DNA of 64,000 nt. Origin: Amoebidium appalachense (Eukaryota; Ichthyosporea). Positions 12,901-24,901 of this stretch are shown piece after piece. The DNA is taken from contig CAVNZM010000012.1 in NCBI GenBank assembly GCA_963693365.1, forward strand, positions 2,666,001 to 2,730,000, written 5' to 3'. Made by a program: the position numbers and the translations under genes. The notes beneath the pieces are model-generated. The model searched no databases and was not told the origin of the DNA. It saw only the letters and a list, made by a program, of their open reading frames with translations. The number at the start of each line of letters is the position of its first letter. Positions within the stretch are counted from its first letter, which is position 1.

Positions 12901-13738
12901 AGCATCAACTGAACTTGGGTGGGTCAACCCGTCTTGATGAAGACGAGCAGGGTTGCTTATGCAAGCAAGGTGAGCAAAACGGTGAAGATGTGTGTGAAAA
13001 CTAAAGCAGTGCAGCGAAAAATGCGTATGTGCTTACAGATGCACGACACAGAGCAACCATGCCCGGTTGCATGGAAGTAAGGGGGGGGGGGGGGGGGGGG
13101 GGGGGGTAAATATGTTTGATAGAATGTGAAGTACACATTCACGAAGGGTAATACAATGCAGAAGCTGAAGAACATACAACATACACAGTATGTGGGGGGG
13201 GGGGGGGGGGGGGGGGGGGGGAGAAAATAAACTGCAGAGAACCGTCTCTAAGTTGGCGGTGGCGGCGGCGGCAGTGGTGGTGTGGATGGGTGGGTGGGTG
13301 GGGGACGGCGGGAAGTTGTGTGTGTGCGCACGTATGCGTGTTTTTTCTTTTGGGGGGGGGGGGGATGACAGGGATTGGAGATGGTGGGGTATCAAATGGA
13401 GGTGACGAGTGGTGTTAGAAGGCACAGCCATGAACACGTAAACGAGGTGGGGTAGTAGAGGTCATGTGGGCATGCGGGTGCCCCCCCCCCCCCCCCGGAG
13501 GTGCAAAGTGTGCATACATTTCTGCATACTATGTGTGTGTGTGCATGCTGTACATGTGTGTGCATGCTGTGCATGTGAATGTGTGTGTGTGTGTGCATGC
13601 TGTGCATGTGTGCGTGTGTGTGTGTGTGTGTGCATGCTGTGCATGTGTGCGTGTGTGCGTGTGTGTGCATACTCTGCATGTGCATGTGCAGGTGTGTGTG
13701 TGCACACTGTGTCGGTGTGTTTTCATACACTGCTTGTG

Positions 13739-13783
<45 letters not shown>

Positions 13784-14778
13784 ATACCAATGTGTGCATA
13801 ATGTACATGTGTGTGCAACCTGTGCATGCCCATACACACTGTCCTCGTGATAAAAGTGCCCCTGCTGGTACATTGATTTCCATTGCTTGAATCTTATCAT
13901 AATTCCCGTTCCCGACTCAATATATGTATCTCTTACCTTCCCAGCCCAACCCATAACACGCACACCCACTGGCCCTCCGCGCCTCCCCCCAACCCCCTCC
14001 CCCTCCAACCCTCCCCCCTCCCCCCCCCCTTCCCCCACCTCTCTGTTCTCGCTCCCCGCTCCCTTTCTTTCAATGCACAAAGACGCACAATCAAACTCCC
14101 ACCCTCTAATATCGTTTCCCATCTTTTACCCCTCCCTCCCCCCTCCCCCCCCCCCCCCCCTCCCCCCAAAGCCTTGCTGAAAAATGAAAAGAAACCACAA
14201 CCTTGACCCCTCCCATCCCTCTACCCTGGTTCCCTCCCATCACCCTTCTTCCCCCTCCCCACTTCCCCCTTCCCCCCGTCCCCACCCCAAATAAACCAAT
14301 ACCCCCATTATCCACCCCCCCCCCCCCCCCCCCCCCCCCGCCTGCCCGCCAGCCCTCTCCCCGCATCCTTCCCTCGCCTCCCTCCCCTCCCCCTTTATCC
14401 CATGTTCACTCTCTTACAGCAATCCATTTTACACACCCACCCGCCACCATACCAATAATCATCACCTACCGCCACATTCTTGAACAGGTCCCCACGTGCA
14501 TCCAGTGGAGGCTCCAGGCGCACACGTATGCACGGCCCACGCCCAGGGAACAGAGGGGCTGCATTGGCCCGGCTCAGGTCGGGGGAGGTGGCGAGGGACC
14601 CGGCTAGTTCGGCCTTGGAGAGGCGGTTTAGGTTCACCTGTAAGGAAGGGAGGGGGGGGGGGGAGGGGGAGGGGAGGGGGGGGGGGGATTGGTAAGAGAG
14701 TAAGGTAGTGCACGATTATGACGGAAAACACAGTGCAGACAAAGCGCCGGGGTGGGCTGGGGTGTTTTTTTTTTTTTT

Positions 14779-14827
<49 letters not shown>

Positions 14828-14985
14828 ATCATGCGCGACAGACAACCTAGTACACAGTCACGACAGAAACCACCGGCCACTGGATTTCTGCAGGGGAAAA
14901 AAAGTTGCACACACACCCAGTATCCCTTAACAGGAAAAGAGTGATGGAAGTGTGGTGGATGGGTGGTGGTGGTGGTGGTGGTTGT

Positions 14986-15032
<47 letters not shown>

Positions 15033-15776
15033 GAACAAGAGACAAGATGATGGTTGAGAATAGCGACAAGAGGTGTAGTAGATGATCTCTGGTGAGACAG
15101 AAAGGGAGGAAAGGCTGTCTTGTCAGAGTCCCAGACGGAGGCAACTTTCTGCTCTCGATGTTAGGAATAAGCCAAAGGAAAGAGTTACAGATGGGAGACA
15201 GGGGGAGGGCTGCTTTTCCAAAATCATACGTTTTACAGTCGAAAGGAAATACAAAGGGTCAAATCAGTTGAAGCTTGAAGGGAAGAAAGCAGCTGGCAGA
15301 GTGGAAAGGATAGAAGCGCGGACGAAGGGGGGGGGGGGGGGGGGGGGAGAGAAGAGGTTCAGGGGGACGCGCGTGGAGACGGAGGAGGATGCGTGTGTGA
15401 GGTGGTGGTGTGTGGTGGGGGGAGAAAAAAGGAAGAGGGAGGGAGAGGCGGGGAGGAGGGGGAGGGAGGGGGGCGGGGGCGGAGGGGGGGGGGAAGGGGG
15501 GAGAAGGAAGGAGGAGGGAGGGAGGAATGTTACATGGGGTGGCCCTACTTTGTTTGACATGGTCATGCTTATGCCTCTCAGACGACTCTTTGGGCTCGCC
15601 TTTGGTGCGAGGATTGGGCCCGGCTGTGCCAAACCCAACAACGATAGATCTGATGCTGACTGCACGTTTTTAATCCCCTTGGGTGCCCCAGGATCGGGTG
15701 TCCCAGGAGCACTGCTGACACCCAGTGAAACATCCTTCTCGATGCTTTCATCGTCTCCTCCTTGCTGATCTGCCAT
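8955..15776 (-). CDS. Ras guanine-nucleotide exchange factor (RA, RasGEF_N, RasGEF), five exons
   Basis: Exons 15776-15549, 14637-14470, 12352-11198, 10389-10045 and 9362-8955, all phase 0 with donors GTAGGG, GTAGGT, GTACGT, GTATGT and AG acceptors; 767 residues. Residues 1-100 are Ser/Pro-rich. A Ras-association-like fold starts near 110 (GPCIRVRLEP) and is split by the large intron 2, resuming at ITAETTAREAVRAILEG. The RasGEF_N (REM) region is about 262-350 (DQLANTGDKDFQSTALLMFR). A Lys/Glu-rich coiled-coil-like linker follows (about 410-470). The catalytic CDC25-type domain spans about 475-735, with VAQQLTYVEARLMKNV, SRWVATEVCLV and LRNYNTLASIVEGL. The role is to load GTP on a Ras-family GTPase at membranes; which GTPase is unknown. 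The RA domain suggests feedback from another Ras-like protein, as in Rap-type GEFs. Domain identity is firm; exon 1 is the least certain part. Confidence 0.85.
12677..12951 (-). repeat. Dispersed retroposon-like repeat, copy A, in RasGEF intron 2
   Basis: Nearly full-length copy, oriented on the minus strand so that its conserved end (CGCATTCAAA on that strand) abuts the long plus-strand G-run ending at 12676. It matches the copy at 60292-60541 over its whole length, with an internal duplication of about a dozen bases (AAGTCATCAATT) here. Confidence 0.85.
13107..13192 (-). repeat. Decayed repeat fragment flanked by G-runs
   Basis: The stretch between two long plus-strand G-runs resembles the tail-proximal half of the dispersed family, sharing GAAGTACACA and a following AATACAATGCAGAA-like block with the copy at 40768-40953. 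Similar remnants stand next to G-runs near 8619-8665, 33693-33758 and 63841-63940. Confidence 0.45.
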
Positions 15777-17910
15777 GTTGTTGTTTTTTTTAAGGTCTAA
15801 GTATAAATATTAGATGCTTCTTTCGTTAGCTACCCTAGATACTAATAAAGTAGTGCATATAGATAGCTACACAAATTGGCTGAAGGTTGCATACAGCAGC
15901 GTCCCCGACTCACTGTTTCTGTCACCTCAGCTCGGGAGTGGTGAAATTATGTTGTCTGGGCTGAAATTGGAGGTGTCCTCGCACCTACGCACCATATATA
16001 TTGCAGCTTTTTACCAAGAAATAATAGTATTGATTACTACACTTCACATTATCCTACCGTGGCATATATTTCACCGAGCACAGTGCTCCATATCCATATG
16101 CACAAACGTCGGGGTGCGTCCGTTAGTTTGGTCGTTTTGCGTAAATAACATAACTAAAAGTCTGTTCATCGCAAGATCGGTAGACCCAACCCACTGGATC
16201 GGAAGTGCCGCGTAGAACAGGATCATGACCCCCCAACACGGCCATCTAGAAACACCGTCTCTGGATGGCCGTGCCCCCCAACTACTAGTAGCATATATGG
16301 CGGATGTGGTTAGACAATCTCGCTCCTTTTATTCATGATGTTGTGTCGTATAAATATGCAAAGGTGATTATGTCTTGGCGTTGTAATCGGTTTGTGGTGT
16401 CTCCTGCTCGTATCTGTGCTGGAAAACGCAGTAGGCCGTCGAATGTGGCTGGGCCTCCGGCAGTGTCCACGCAATAAAAAGTGTGTAAACCCCCTGCTCG
16501 TATGTGTAATATGTGTGGAGGGCGCGTTTACTCGCGGATGCATATCTATCAATAAGTGTGACCTGTTAGTTAATGTGGTAGAACCGGAGGTTATGGGCGG
16601 CTTTATTCTCTTTTCTACTTCTCTCCCCCAGTATACCCGGTATAAAATGACCGTGTTAGATGCTGCACAGTATGATATTGTGATACGATGTCTTAACTTT
16701 CTCTCGGAGCTACAAATGCTAGCTTCTGCTTATCCCCTTTTTATTGCATACAATGTAGATAAGTCACTAGCTGCATTTGATTGGCTGCGCTGGAAAACGC
16801 AGTAGGCCGTCAAGCCTTCCGAAGTTCCGACCCTGACCCATGATGTCATGGCGCAGCAATACAAAGTGCAGAAACCCCCACCCCCCAAACTTCATAAAAA
16901 ATGTCGTCATCTTCCACAACTTTCAAACGCTATTTGTTTCGTATTTACGATATACACTCCTTGTTTTTGGTATTGAGTTATTCTCAAGAAACCTGCTAGT
17001 TTTGAGTAAAAGTAATGAAGTCATTTTTGCAAGCAAAACCTGACCATCATCGACGACGTGCCGTTCAGGCGCGCACTGAGTTTGAGGAGAACTTCCGTCA
17101 TCAAGTTGGAATTTTTTTCTTTTGACTGGATTTATTCGACGGAAAGATTGGAATTTCTTATGTCGACTATTATTGGCTGAAATCCCACCGAAGGAATGCT
17201 TGTGAGAATCAAATCGCCATCTGGCCCGCGACCCCGCGAGGCTCAAGTTCAACTCTCTCTTCTCTACAGACAACAAGGAAGTTTTTCTAAATTGTTTCTT
17301 CGGCCTACATGGCATACAAGAGCATTAAAAATTCAAGTAAACAGCTAATTACCACGTATTATTTACACCGACTAAAACCGTGTGTGCACGCTGTGCACTT
17401 TGATCGATCATCCGCCGTGTTGTGATCTGCATGTTATCAGTGGAAAGTGTGACGCATTTCCGTTGATGATGATCAGCGGCCGGCGTCCTCTGAGGCTCTG
17501 AGCGCTACAAGACTGAAGTAAAACCATTTTCTCCTCCACACTTCCGTTGTCAATATTAGCGCCCATGTTATTAAACAGTAGTTTGTAGTAATGCATACTC
17601 CCATGCACCAAGTTGTAGAAGTGGAGTTTTGAAGTGATTGATCAGAACTGGCAACCTCAAACAGAGTTGGGTTTCAAACTTGGAAAACTTGGAAAGGAAG
17701 GAGCAACCTGGACAGTATCATTATAATTGGAAACAAGGTTCATTTCCTAAAAATTGCTACATCAATTATTAGACACCACGGGGAAAGTGCTACGTGGTTA
17801 CGTTGTGAAAACAAAAAGACCACTTCTCTCGATTTCAAGCAGCTTGAGCTTGGCCAAGTTTTAAGCCTTTTGCCTCTCTCTTTTCTTTCCCCTTCTCACG
17901 AGCAAGAACC
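15777..17910. other. Divergent intergenic region between RasGEF and chitinase
   Basis: Likely holds both promoters. Two features stand out: a 10-bp perfect inverted repeat (CACGGCCATC at 16237-16246 and its complement at 16264-16273), and an identical 23-base block at 16418-16440 and 16789-16811. Each copy of the block is followed some tens of bases later by a similar A-rich, C-ending sequence. No conserved coding sequence is seen. Confidence 0.5.
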
Positions 17911-19596
17911 ATGGGTCTATCAATAAAAAACAAAACTTTGCTGCTAGTGCTGCAGTTGGTTTCGTCCCATATGGCCACCGCACTATGGGTGACGGGCTAC
18001 CTTCCGGGGTGGACCCAATACGACATCAACGCTGCCAGCTACAACTTCACAGGAGTCACCCACATCATGCATTTTGCCCTCACCCCTACAACCACCGGAG
18101 GTATCGACACAGACTCTCTAAGTCTTATTCCTGCACACGTTTCCTCGGCTGTTAGTGTGGGGCACGCGGCGGGTGCAAAGGTTTTTGTTACCGTCGGAGG
18201 GGAAGGCACACAGGCGAGTTTTCAAGCGGCTACTTCTCCTGCAAATGTGGCCAAGTTTGTGAATAATTTGGTTGCTTTTGCAGTCAACAACGGATACGAT
18301 GGTCTGGATATTGACTGGGAGCCCATTAGCAGTGGTGATATTTCACAATTTACCAACTTTGTCAACCTTCTTCGTCAGAAAATGTCTGCGACAAACCCAA
18401 ATTTGAAACTTTTCGGGGCATTTGGTAACGACGGTGTCGCGCATACGTTGTTAGGCAACGGTTTGCACCAACAATTCGACCAAATCAACCTCATGACGTA
18501 TGTTTTCTCTGGACCCTGGCCTGGGTGGGTCACGTGGCACGACTCCTGTCTCTACAACGGGGGCAATAAATTTCCTAGCATAGGAGGATATGTACCGTCA
18601 GGAAAGGGCATAGTTGATATGTTCATACAGGCGGGGGTTCCGGCAGCGAAAATTGGGCTGGGAATGGAATTTCAGGGGGCGGTTTGGCAAGGAGGAAGCG
18701 GGGTTCCCCTTACGGGAGGTGTGACCAAACCCCTGCAAACGTGGGTTACCGAACCCACCTTAACCTACAAGGCGTACAAAGACATTATGGCGCAGGACTA
18801 TACCGCTGCAAAATATTTCTACGACACAGCCGCCGAAGGTGCGTATTTGAGTTTCGACAACACGGGCAGCGCAAACGATCGGTTCATCACGTATGAAAAC
18901 GAGCGGCAGGTGACGGCAAAAGTGGATTATGCAAAAAAAAACGGGTTGGGTGGGGTGATGATATGGGAATTGAGTCAGGACAAATCAACTACAATGAATC
19001 AACCCCTACTCAACGCAGTTGTGTGTCGGGCCTTTTCCGTTTGTGGAGGAACCACCCCTCCGACCACCACCGCAACCCCAACCACTACCACAAAACCCAC
19101 CACCACCACACCACTCCCACCACCCCCACCACCGCCAAGTACAGTTTGGATTGTGCGCGATTCGCTTCTTTCACCGTGGATCGTGAGTTCATGGAGTGTT
19201 TCGACATCGTCAGGGATGAGCACAACACAGAAATTCAACGGGACATCGTCTATGAAAATAATAGAAACGGCGGCATGGGCAGCGTTCAGTGTCCATTCGG
19301 GCAAGTGGGAAGCACCTGTTGTTCGCTCTGCGTCGGCGTTTTCCGGTGTTTCTTTTGCGGTTTTTACAACTAGCACGACACTTAGCCTGAATGTTCTTTT
19401 GGAGGACGATGCGGGCTCACAATTTCCGAGCGTTGCGCTTGGGAAGGTGGTTGCTAACAAGTGGAAGGTATATACTGCACCTATGGCTGCTTTGAATCCG
19501 AAGAAGAAACCGTTTACACGTGTGGATATAATGGATATTTCTGGTACGGGTGGCAAGGTGTTTTATGTTGATGAAATGCGATTGGTAGCTGCCTGA
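17911..19596 (+). CDS. Secreted GH18 chitinase with Thr/Pro linker and C-terminal beta domain
   Basis: An intronless 561-residue protein that hydrolyses chitin-type beta-1,4-GlcNAc chains outside the cell. The N-terminus has a signal peptide (hydrophobic LLLVLQLVSS, cleavage probably near residues 23-25). The GH18 barrel follows (WVTGYLPGW, then KVFVTVGGEG) with the catalytic DxxDxDxE motif DGLDIDWE at residues 130-137, Glu137 being the acid/base, and INLMTYVF later in the barrel. A Thr/Pro linker (about 385-410) leads to a roughly 150-residue domain ending FYVDEMRLVAA, which looks like a carbohydrate-binding beta-sandwich but which I cannot assign to a CBM family. The start has a good context (AGAACCATGG). 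A digestive or wall-remodelling role is inferred. The single-exon structure, unlike most neighbours, would fit horizontal acquisition but does not prove it. Confidence 0.92.
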   Translation: MGLSIKNKTLLLVLQLVSSHMATALWVTGYLPGWTQYDINAASYNFTGVTHIMHFALTPTTTGGIDTDSLSLIPAHVSSAVSVGHAAGAKVFVTVGGEGTQASFQAATSPANVAKFVNNLVAFAVNNGYDGLDIDWEPISSGDISQFTNFVNLLRQKMSATNPNLKLFGAFGNDGVAHTLLGNGLHQQFDQINLMTYVFSGPWPGWVTWHDSCLYNGGNKFPSIGGYVPSGKGIVDMFIQAGVPAAKIGLGMEFQGAVWQGGSGVPLTGGVTKPLQTWVTEPTLTYKAYKDIMAQDYTAAKYFYDTAAEGAYLSFDNTGSANDRFITYENERQVTAKVDYAKKNGLGGVMIWELSQDKSTTMNQPLLNAVVCRAFSVCGGTTPPTTTATPTTTTKPTTTTPLPPPPPPPSTVWIVRDSLLSPWIVSSWSVSTSSGMSTTQKFNGTSSMKIIETAAWAAFSVHSGKWEAPVVRSASAFSGVSFAVFTTSTTLSLNVLLEDDAGSQFPSVALGKVVANKWKVYTAPMAALNPKKKPFTRVDIMDISGTGGKVFYVDEMRLVAA

Positions 19597-20136
19597 TGTG
19601 GGCTGCTTTTAATTTTCATAAATCCAGGTAGCTGTTACCAAGGGTGTATATAACGAAGAGCTTTGAGAGCCAACCAAAACAAAAAAAATCTTTTGTGTAT
19701 ATAAATTTCAGGCGGACATAGCCTGAAAAATGTATTGTTATTGAACCGATTAGTACACAGCCTTGAATAGTGGTATACTTATACGTTATACATAATTTTT
19801 TGGGCTGCGTCGATATATTAATACGGACACCCAGTATAAGAGCAAACATGTAAATCCGATGATGATATGTACACTAAGTTTTGTGCAGCCAATACTGGCC
19901 ATATCCCGGACCGAGCAAATATGTTGAGCCCTTGGGGATTAAAGTGCATCGTCTCAGTTTGGATTTTTTTATGGTCGTTGGTGTATGTATACGGGCCTGT
20001 TTAAGTTTTCCAGCCCTTAGTGCATTTCAAATTGCAGACCCCCCCCCCCCCCCCCCCCTCCCCGTTGTGTTATTTACACATTCCTTGAATCAGCCCCGTG
20101 GCGCGAAACCTTCCGAATTCATGCACCAAGAACTTT

Positions 20137-20231
<95 letters not shown>

Positions 20232-20327
20232 AACAATAAAAAACAAACAAACGTGTACCGTGCAAACACGCCAATCGAACACATCCACACAAGCGCGTGC
20301 GCGCGTGCACACCCACCGTGCACACGG

Positions 20328-20417
<90 letters not shown>

Positions 20418-22268
20418 GTATGTACATGCGCGCTAGCTATTATATCATGACATTGAATAGATCCACTCAAAAAGAAAAGGGGAAAAAACCCTCATCTAAC
20501 TCCACCATTAACGAACTCTCACTGTGACTTGAAGAAGCTGCACTCACACGCACATGCTATATACCGCACGAATTCGAATATAAAAGCACACACACACGTG
20601 TACACGCAACTGGCAGCTAACATTGTCCCAAGCTTGCGAATGCACATGGCGCAGCAGCATAGTACATCATATGATTATGATAATCCTCAACTACTTCAAC
20701 TGAGTTGACTCGGCGGGCTATAAAATTTCTGCACTTGTGCTGCTAGTGACACTGGACAAGAAAGTCCAGATCTAGCTGCTGTCTACCAACGTATAACCCT
20801 TTGCTCCCCCCCCCCCCCCCCCCCCCCCCCCCGCACGGAGGTGCTCCCGCCCCGTGGTCGCGGTCGTGGGCATGTCCTTGACTTTTTCCCTAACTATTGG
20901 CCCCGCGGGGAGCCTGGGGGGAGGAGTTGGATCGAAAATCTAGCTGATTAGGGATCCCTGGGGGTGAGGGGGGACGGGGGAGGGGGGGGGGGGGGGGGGG
21001 GGAGGTGGGGTCTATGGGCCGGGTTTTGGGAGTGGCCATGGAGGGACTCGGAGAAAGAGAGGGAGGGGGGAGGGGAGGAGGGGGCAGTGAAGAGCCTTTG
21101 TGCGTGTGTGTGTGAGGGGGGGGGCCGGGGGGGGGAGGGGGGAGTGGGGGGAGGAGCATGATTTAGGAAAGAAACGGCCAGTCCGCCGATGGGACCATCT
21201 CAGAATCACTTGCACGTGCACAACCTTGCACGTGTCAACATCACCTTTATGAACCCATCTCTCATCATCACCACACATCATATGGGGTTTGTGAATTTTA
21301 AAAGTGCCTGGCCTGCAGGCAATCTTACTCACTCATTATGCTCTGCCCATTCCTGCTACTACACTTACCAAATAAAATGCGAGCTCGAGGGGAGGTATAG
21401 CTAAATGGTAATGGGGAAATGGAGGGAGAGGGGGGAGAAACATGTTTGATTCACAGAGAAGTAAGAGGATTCACAAGAAGCGACAAGAATTCGTATTTCT
21501 GTGTGTGTGTGTGTGTGTGTGCGTGTGCGGATACAAACCGTAACCATCCCAAACTCGCTTTAACGTTAAATCAATATCTTTCAACTCGTTACTTCCTGCC
21601 GCAACTTATAGCATGGGCAGAGAGGTTTCAGACTTACCTGCCTGCTAACGGTTTGATAAACAGACATACCAGCCCTATTAGTATTAGCACACACAAAACG
21701 AACGACAATACAAACAAACAAAAACAAAACACGGATTCGAGAAGAAAAAAAGTTGTGGGGCACAGCTGAGCCTGGAAACTGTGGTCTATCCTCCACATAG
21801 CGCTAACACTAACTAAATATTAGATTCTTTCGTAAACTTGCCGCAACGAGCATCAACTTTCGATTCAAATCATCAGGGAATAACGTGGAAAAAAAGAAAA
21901 CACTCCTGCATCCAACGTTAACCTTTCTTCCCTCTTGCACCGCACGGTAGCAACATTGGTACTATCTGTAGCATAAACATACATACTCGCACATCAAAAA
22001 AGAACAAAACACATCTGCTATCACCAGTACCACACGGACAGGAGGGGGGGAGAACGGAGGGAAAGGGAGTGGGCAAGGGTCCAAAACGATTGCAAGAGTC
22101 GAGAGAAAACAGGTTGTGTGATTGATACGTTCTATGAGTGATCGGAAGTAAGTGACTGCTTGATTGTGTAGGGTTGTGTAAATGAGAGTATGTGTAGCAG
22201 ACAGGGGTGAAACTGGGGTAAAACTGGGATGAAACGGGGAAAACCGGGAGTACTTTTCGTTTTGGGCG
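19597..22268. other. Convergent intergenic region between chitinase and SLC41 gene
   Basis: Contains C-runs at 20040-20060 and 20803-20832, a graded C-to-CA-to-A tract at 20138-20252, then (CA), (GA) and (GACA)n repeats at 20325-20416, a G-rich block at 20967-21150, and GT repeats near 21501-21520. The 3' UTRs of both flanking genes should end here. No gene is seen. Confidence 0.6.
20138..20252 (+). repeat. Graded poly(C) to (CA)n to poly(A) tract
   Basis: About 35 C, then about 27 CA repeats, then A-rich sequence with scattered C. It is one of the clearest examples of the ordered C, CA, A composition that recurs in this window. Confidence 0.8.
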
Positions 22269-22475
22269 CTACACTCTCTGTGCGCCCAAGAAGTCGAGAA
22301 GCACAAAGCCCACAGCCAACAGGCCTGTTCCAAGCAGGTCACCCACGGCAGTGACGTAGGGAATGACGATGTTGTCCGGGTCCCTGCAACAGGGAAGAGG
22401 GTCAGCATGGGGTGGACGTGCTTATGGACTATCAGATGTGCAAGTACGAATAGAGCAATGTGGTCTACCATTGCA

Positions 22476-22514
<39 letters not shown>

Positions 22515-22643
22515 ACCACCATCATCTACGCCCACACACACACACACACACACACACCCAATGACTTCTTTTCAACCCATCTGCCGCCAACAACAGCAAC
22601 AGGGAACAACAGCAAAAACAACAACAACAACAACAACAACGGG

Positions 22644-22676
<33 letters not shown>

Positions 22677-22823
22677 TCACAAATAAACGATATGGTTACT
22701 GGTGGACGACACAACGTGCAGTGGGTAGAGGCAAGTAAGTCCGGGCGTCTACCAAGCTCCCCAGCTCTCCAACCTTTTCAGAGAGTGCAGAGAGTGGGTT
22801 TAAAAGGGGGTAGGGCGGGGCGG

Positions 22824-22857
<34 letters not shown>

Positions 22858-23207
22858 AGGAGGGAGGGAGGGAGGGCAGAGGAGGAAGGGGGGGGGGGGG
22901 GGGGGGGGGGGGGGGTTGCATACTTTCCCTTGGACCAGACGTAGAAGACAAGTAGGTGGGCAAAGATCAACAGGGCGAGAATCTGCAGTCATACGGTCAG
23001 ATACATGCATGAAGAGAGCACGAGAAACACCACACACACACACGCACACGCCGAAACACACACACACACACACACCTGACACAAGTGCACATGTACACAT
23101 GTACAGGCAAGGCACAGGTGCAGGCACACACAAAAGGAACAGGCACAAGGACACACACGCATACAAGCACGAACGAACGCACACGCGCACCCACGTAGAC
23201 CCAGGCG

Positions 23208-23250
<43 letters not shown>

Positions 23251-23701
23251 CTGGAAACGTATGAAGCCCAGGCAGCATCCAAAATAAAAAAGCTAAGGAG
23301 AAAAAAAAGGTAACTAAGGGGCCAGCCTTGGCAGGGTCATAGGCCTGTAGAGAAAGCACCAGCTAACCAACCATACAAGAAATTTAATGATGTAATATAG
23401 GGATGCACCCACCTGGATAACGGCAACACCCATATACACCGCCACAAACACCAGCGTCAGCGTGCCGATCGTCCCATGAACAACCTCGATCGCTGTCAAA
23501 AAAATGCAATGCAAAACCGTGCCCATAATCCAGAAAGCAGCCGCCGACTGCCTATGCTGTTTGCTAACGGCCCTTAGTGATTCGGTGGACTCTGCCATCT
23601 TGAGATGGAGGGTGGTGGACACACGGGAGCAGTGCACGGCTGCAATGTTTCCTCCGACACCTGTGGGTGGGTGGGTGGGGATGGGGGGAGGGGGGAGGGG
23701 A

Positions 23702-23787
<86 letters not shown>

Positions 23788-24315
23788 GCCCGCGTGTGTG
23801 TGTGTGCCTTTGATTAGTTTGTTGTATGTGTGATTGTATGTGTCTGTGCTGGTTGCACAATGTGTGTGTGTGAGCGTGTGAGTGTGTGTGCTTGTAGGGG
23901 TTGTGCGTGCAGGGGTTGTGTGTCGGCGTGAGCGTGCCTGGGCCTGTGCCCGTGCTTGCACATGTGCGTGCATGCGTTTATTATCATGTGTGTGTGATCA
24001 AGTGACCATGCACACCAACACCGCTATTCCTCTGTGCAACAACACCCACAAATGCCCATCCCCATGCACACAGCCCCCCCCCCCCCCACCCCCAACCCAT
24101 GCATACACATGCACGTGCACACCATCCAACCACACAGTTGCAATACACGTACCGTTCAGCACGGGGTCGTATATTGCCAGATTAGGGAACTGGTCCGCAA
24201 ACCTCTGCAGAATCATTCCCCCGGCACTGCATAGGCCCCCTTGTTAGTTACTGTCCGTGCCCCCCCCCCCCCCCCCCCCCCCTTCCCCCCTGATTATCTC
24301 TAGTCTTGTGAACCG

Positions 24316-24346
<31 letters not shown>

Positions 24347-24799
24347 GCCCCGCCCCCCCACTATTCCTGTTTGCCCACCACAAACACACCTCCCGACTTG
24401 CATTCACTTCGTTGTAACAAAGCAGAAAATGAGATTGCACCGAGACCGGCAAGAAACAAAGTTGACAATGTCGTCGGCTGTGTAATGGAGAGTGAACACA
24501 CACCTTGATATGAGCATCGCCGTGATAATCGGAGTCCACCCATCCCTCAATACAGGGGTGGTTGTTGGGTGACTACGTGCCAGCCACAACCACATGGGCA
24601 GGGTGCAGAGCAGCAAAACAGAAACCAACGGCGCTACCCATGGACTGGTTTCAATGTGCGCATGCACACTGCTGCTTGTAAGCGCTAGAAAGGTTAAGGT
24701 TACGAGGTCACCTGCGGGAGGAGGGAAAAGTGTGTTAGCGGGTTTGTTTGTGTGTGTGATTGTGTACGTGTGTGGTTGTGTACGTGTGTACGTGTGTAT

Positions 24800-24836
<37 letters not shown>

Positions 24837-24842
24837 CGCGCA

Positions 24843-24901
<59 letters not shown>

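Noticed and set aside
13833-13946. Possible RasGEF exon with VRDTYIESGTGIMIRF
   Set aside because: It lies inside RasGEF intron 2, and the RA-like fold continues perfectly from 14470 to 12352 without it. It runs into GCATG/CA repeats.
14950-15031. TGG/G-rich DNA considered as telomeric repeat
   Set aside because: No regular telomere unit such as TTAGGG; it fits the graded C/CA/A tract pattern on the other strand.
20381-20416. GACA repeats considered as a CRISPR-like array
   Set aside because: A 4-base microsatellite without spacers; the genome is eukaryotic.
23262-23344. Possible SLC41 exon with [15 protein letters not shown] after CTCTACAG
   Set aside because: It would interrupt the family alignment, which joins exon 23660-23413 directly to 22982-22924 in phase.
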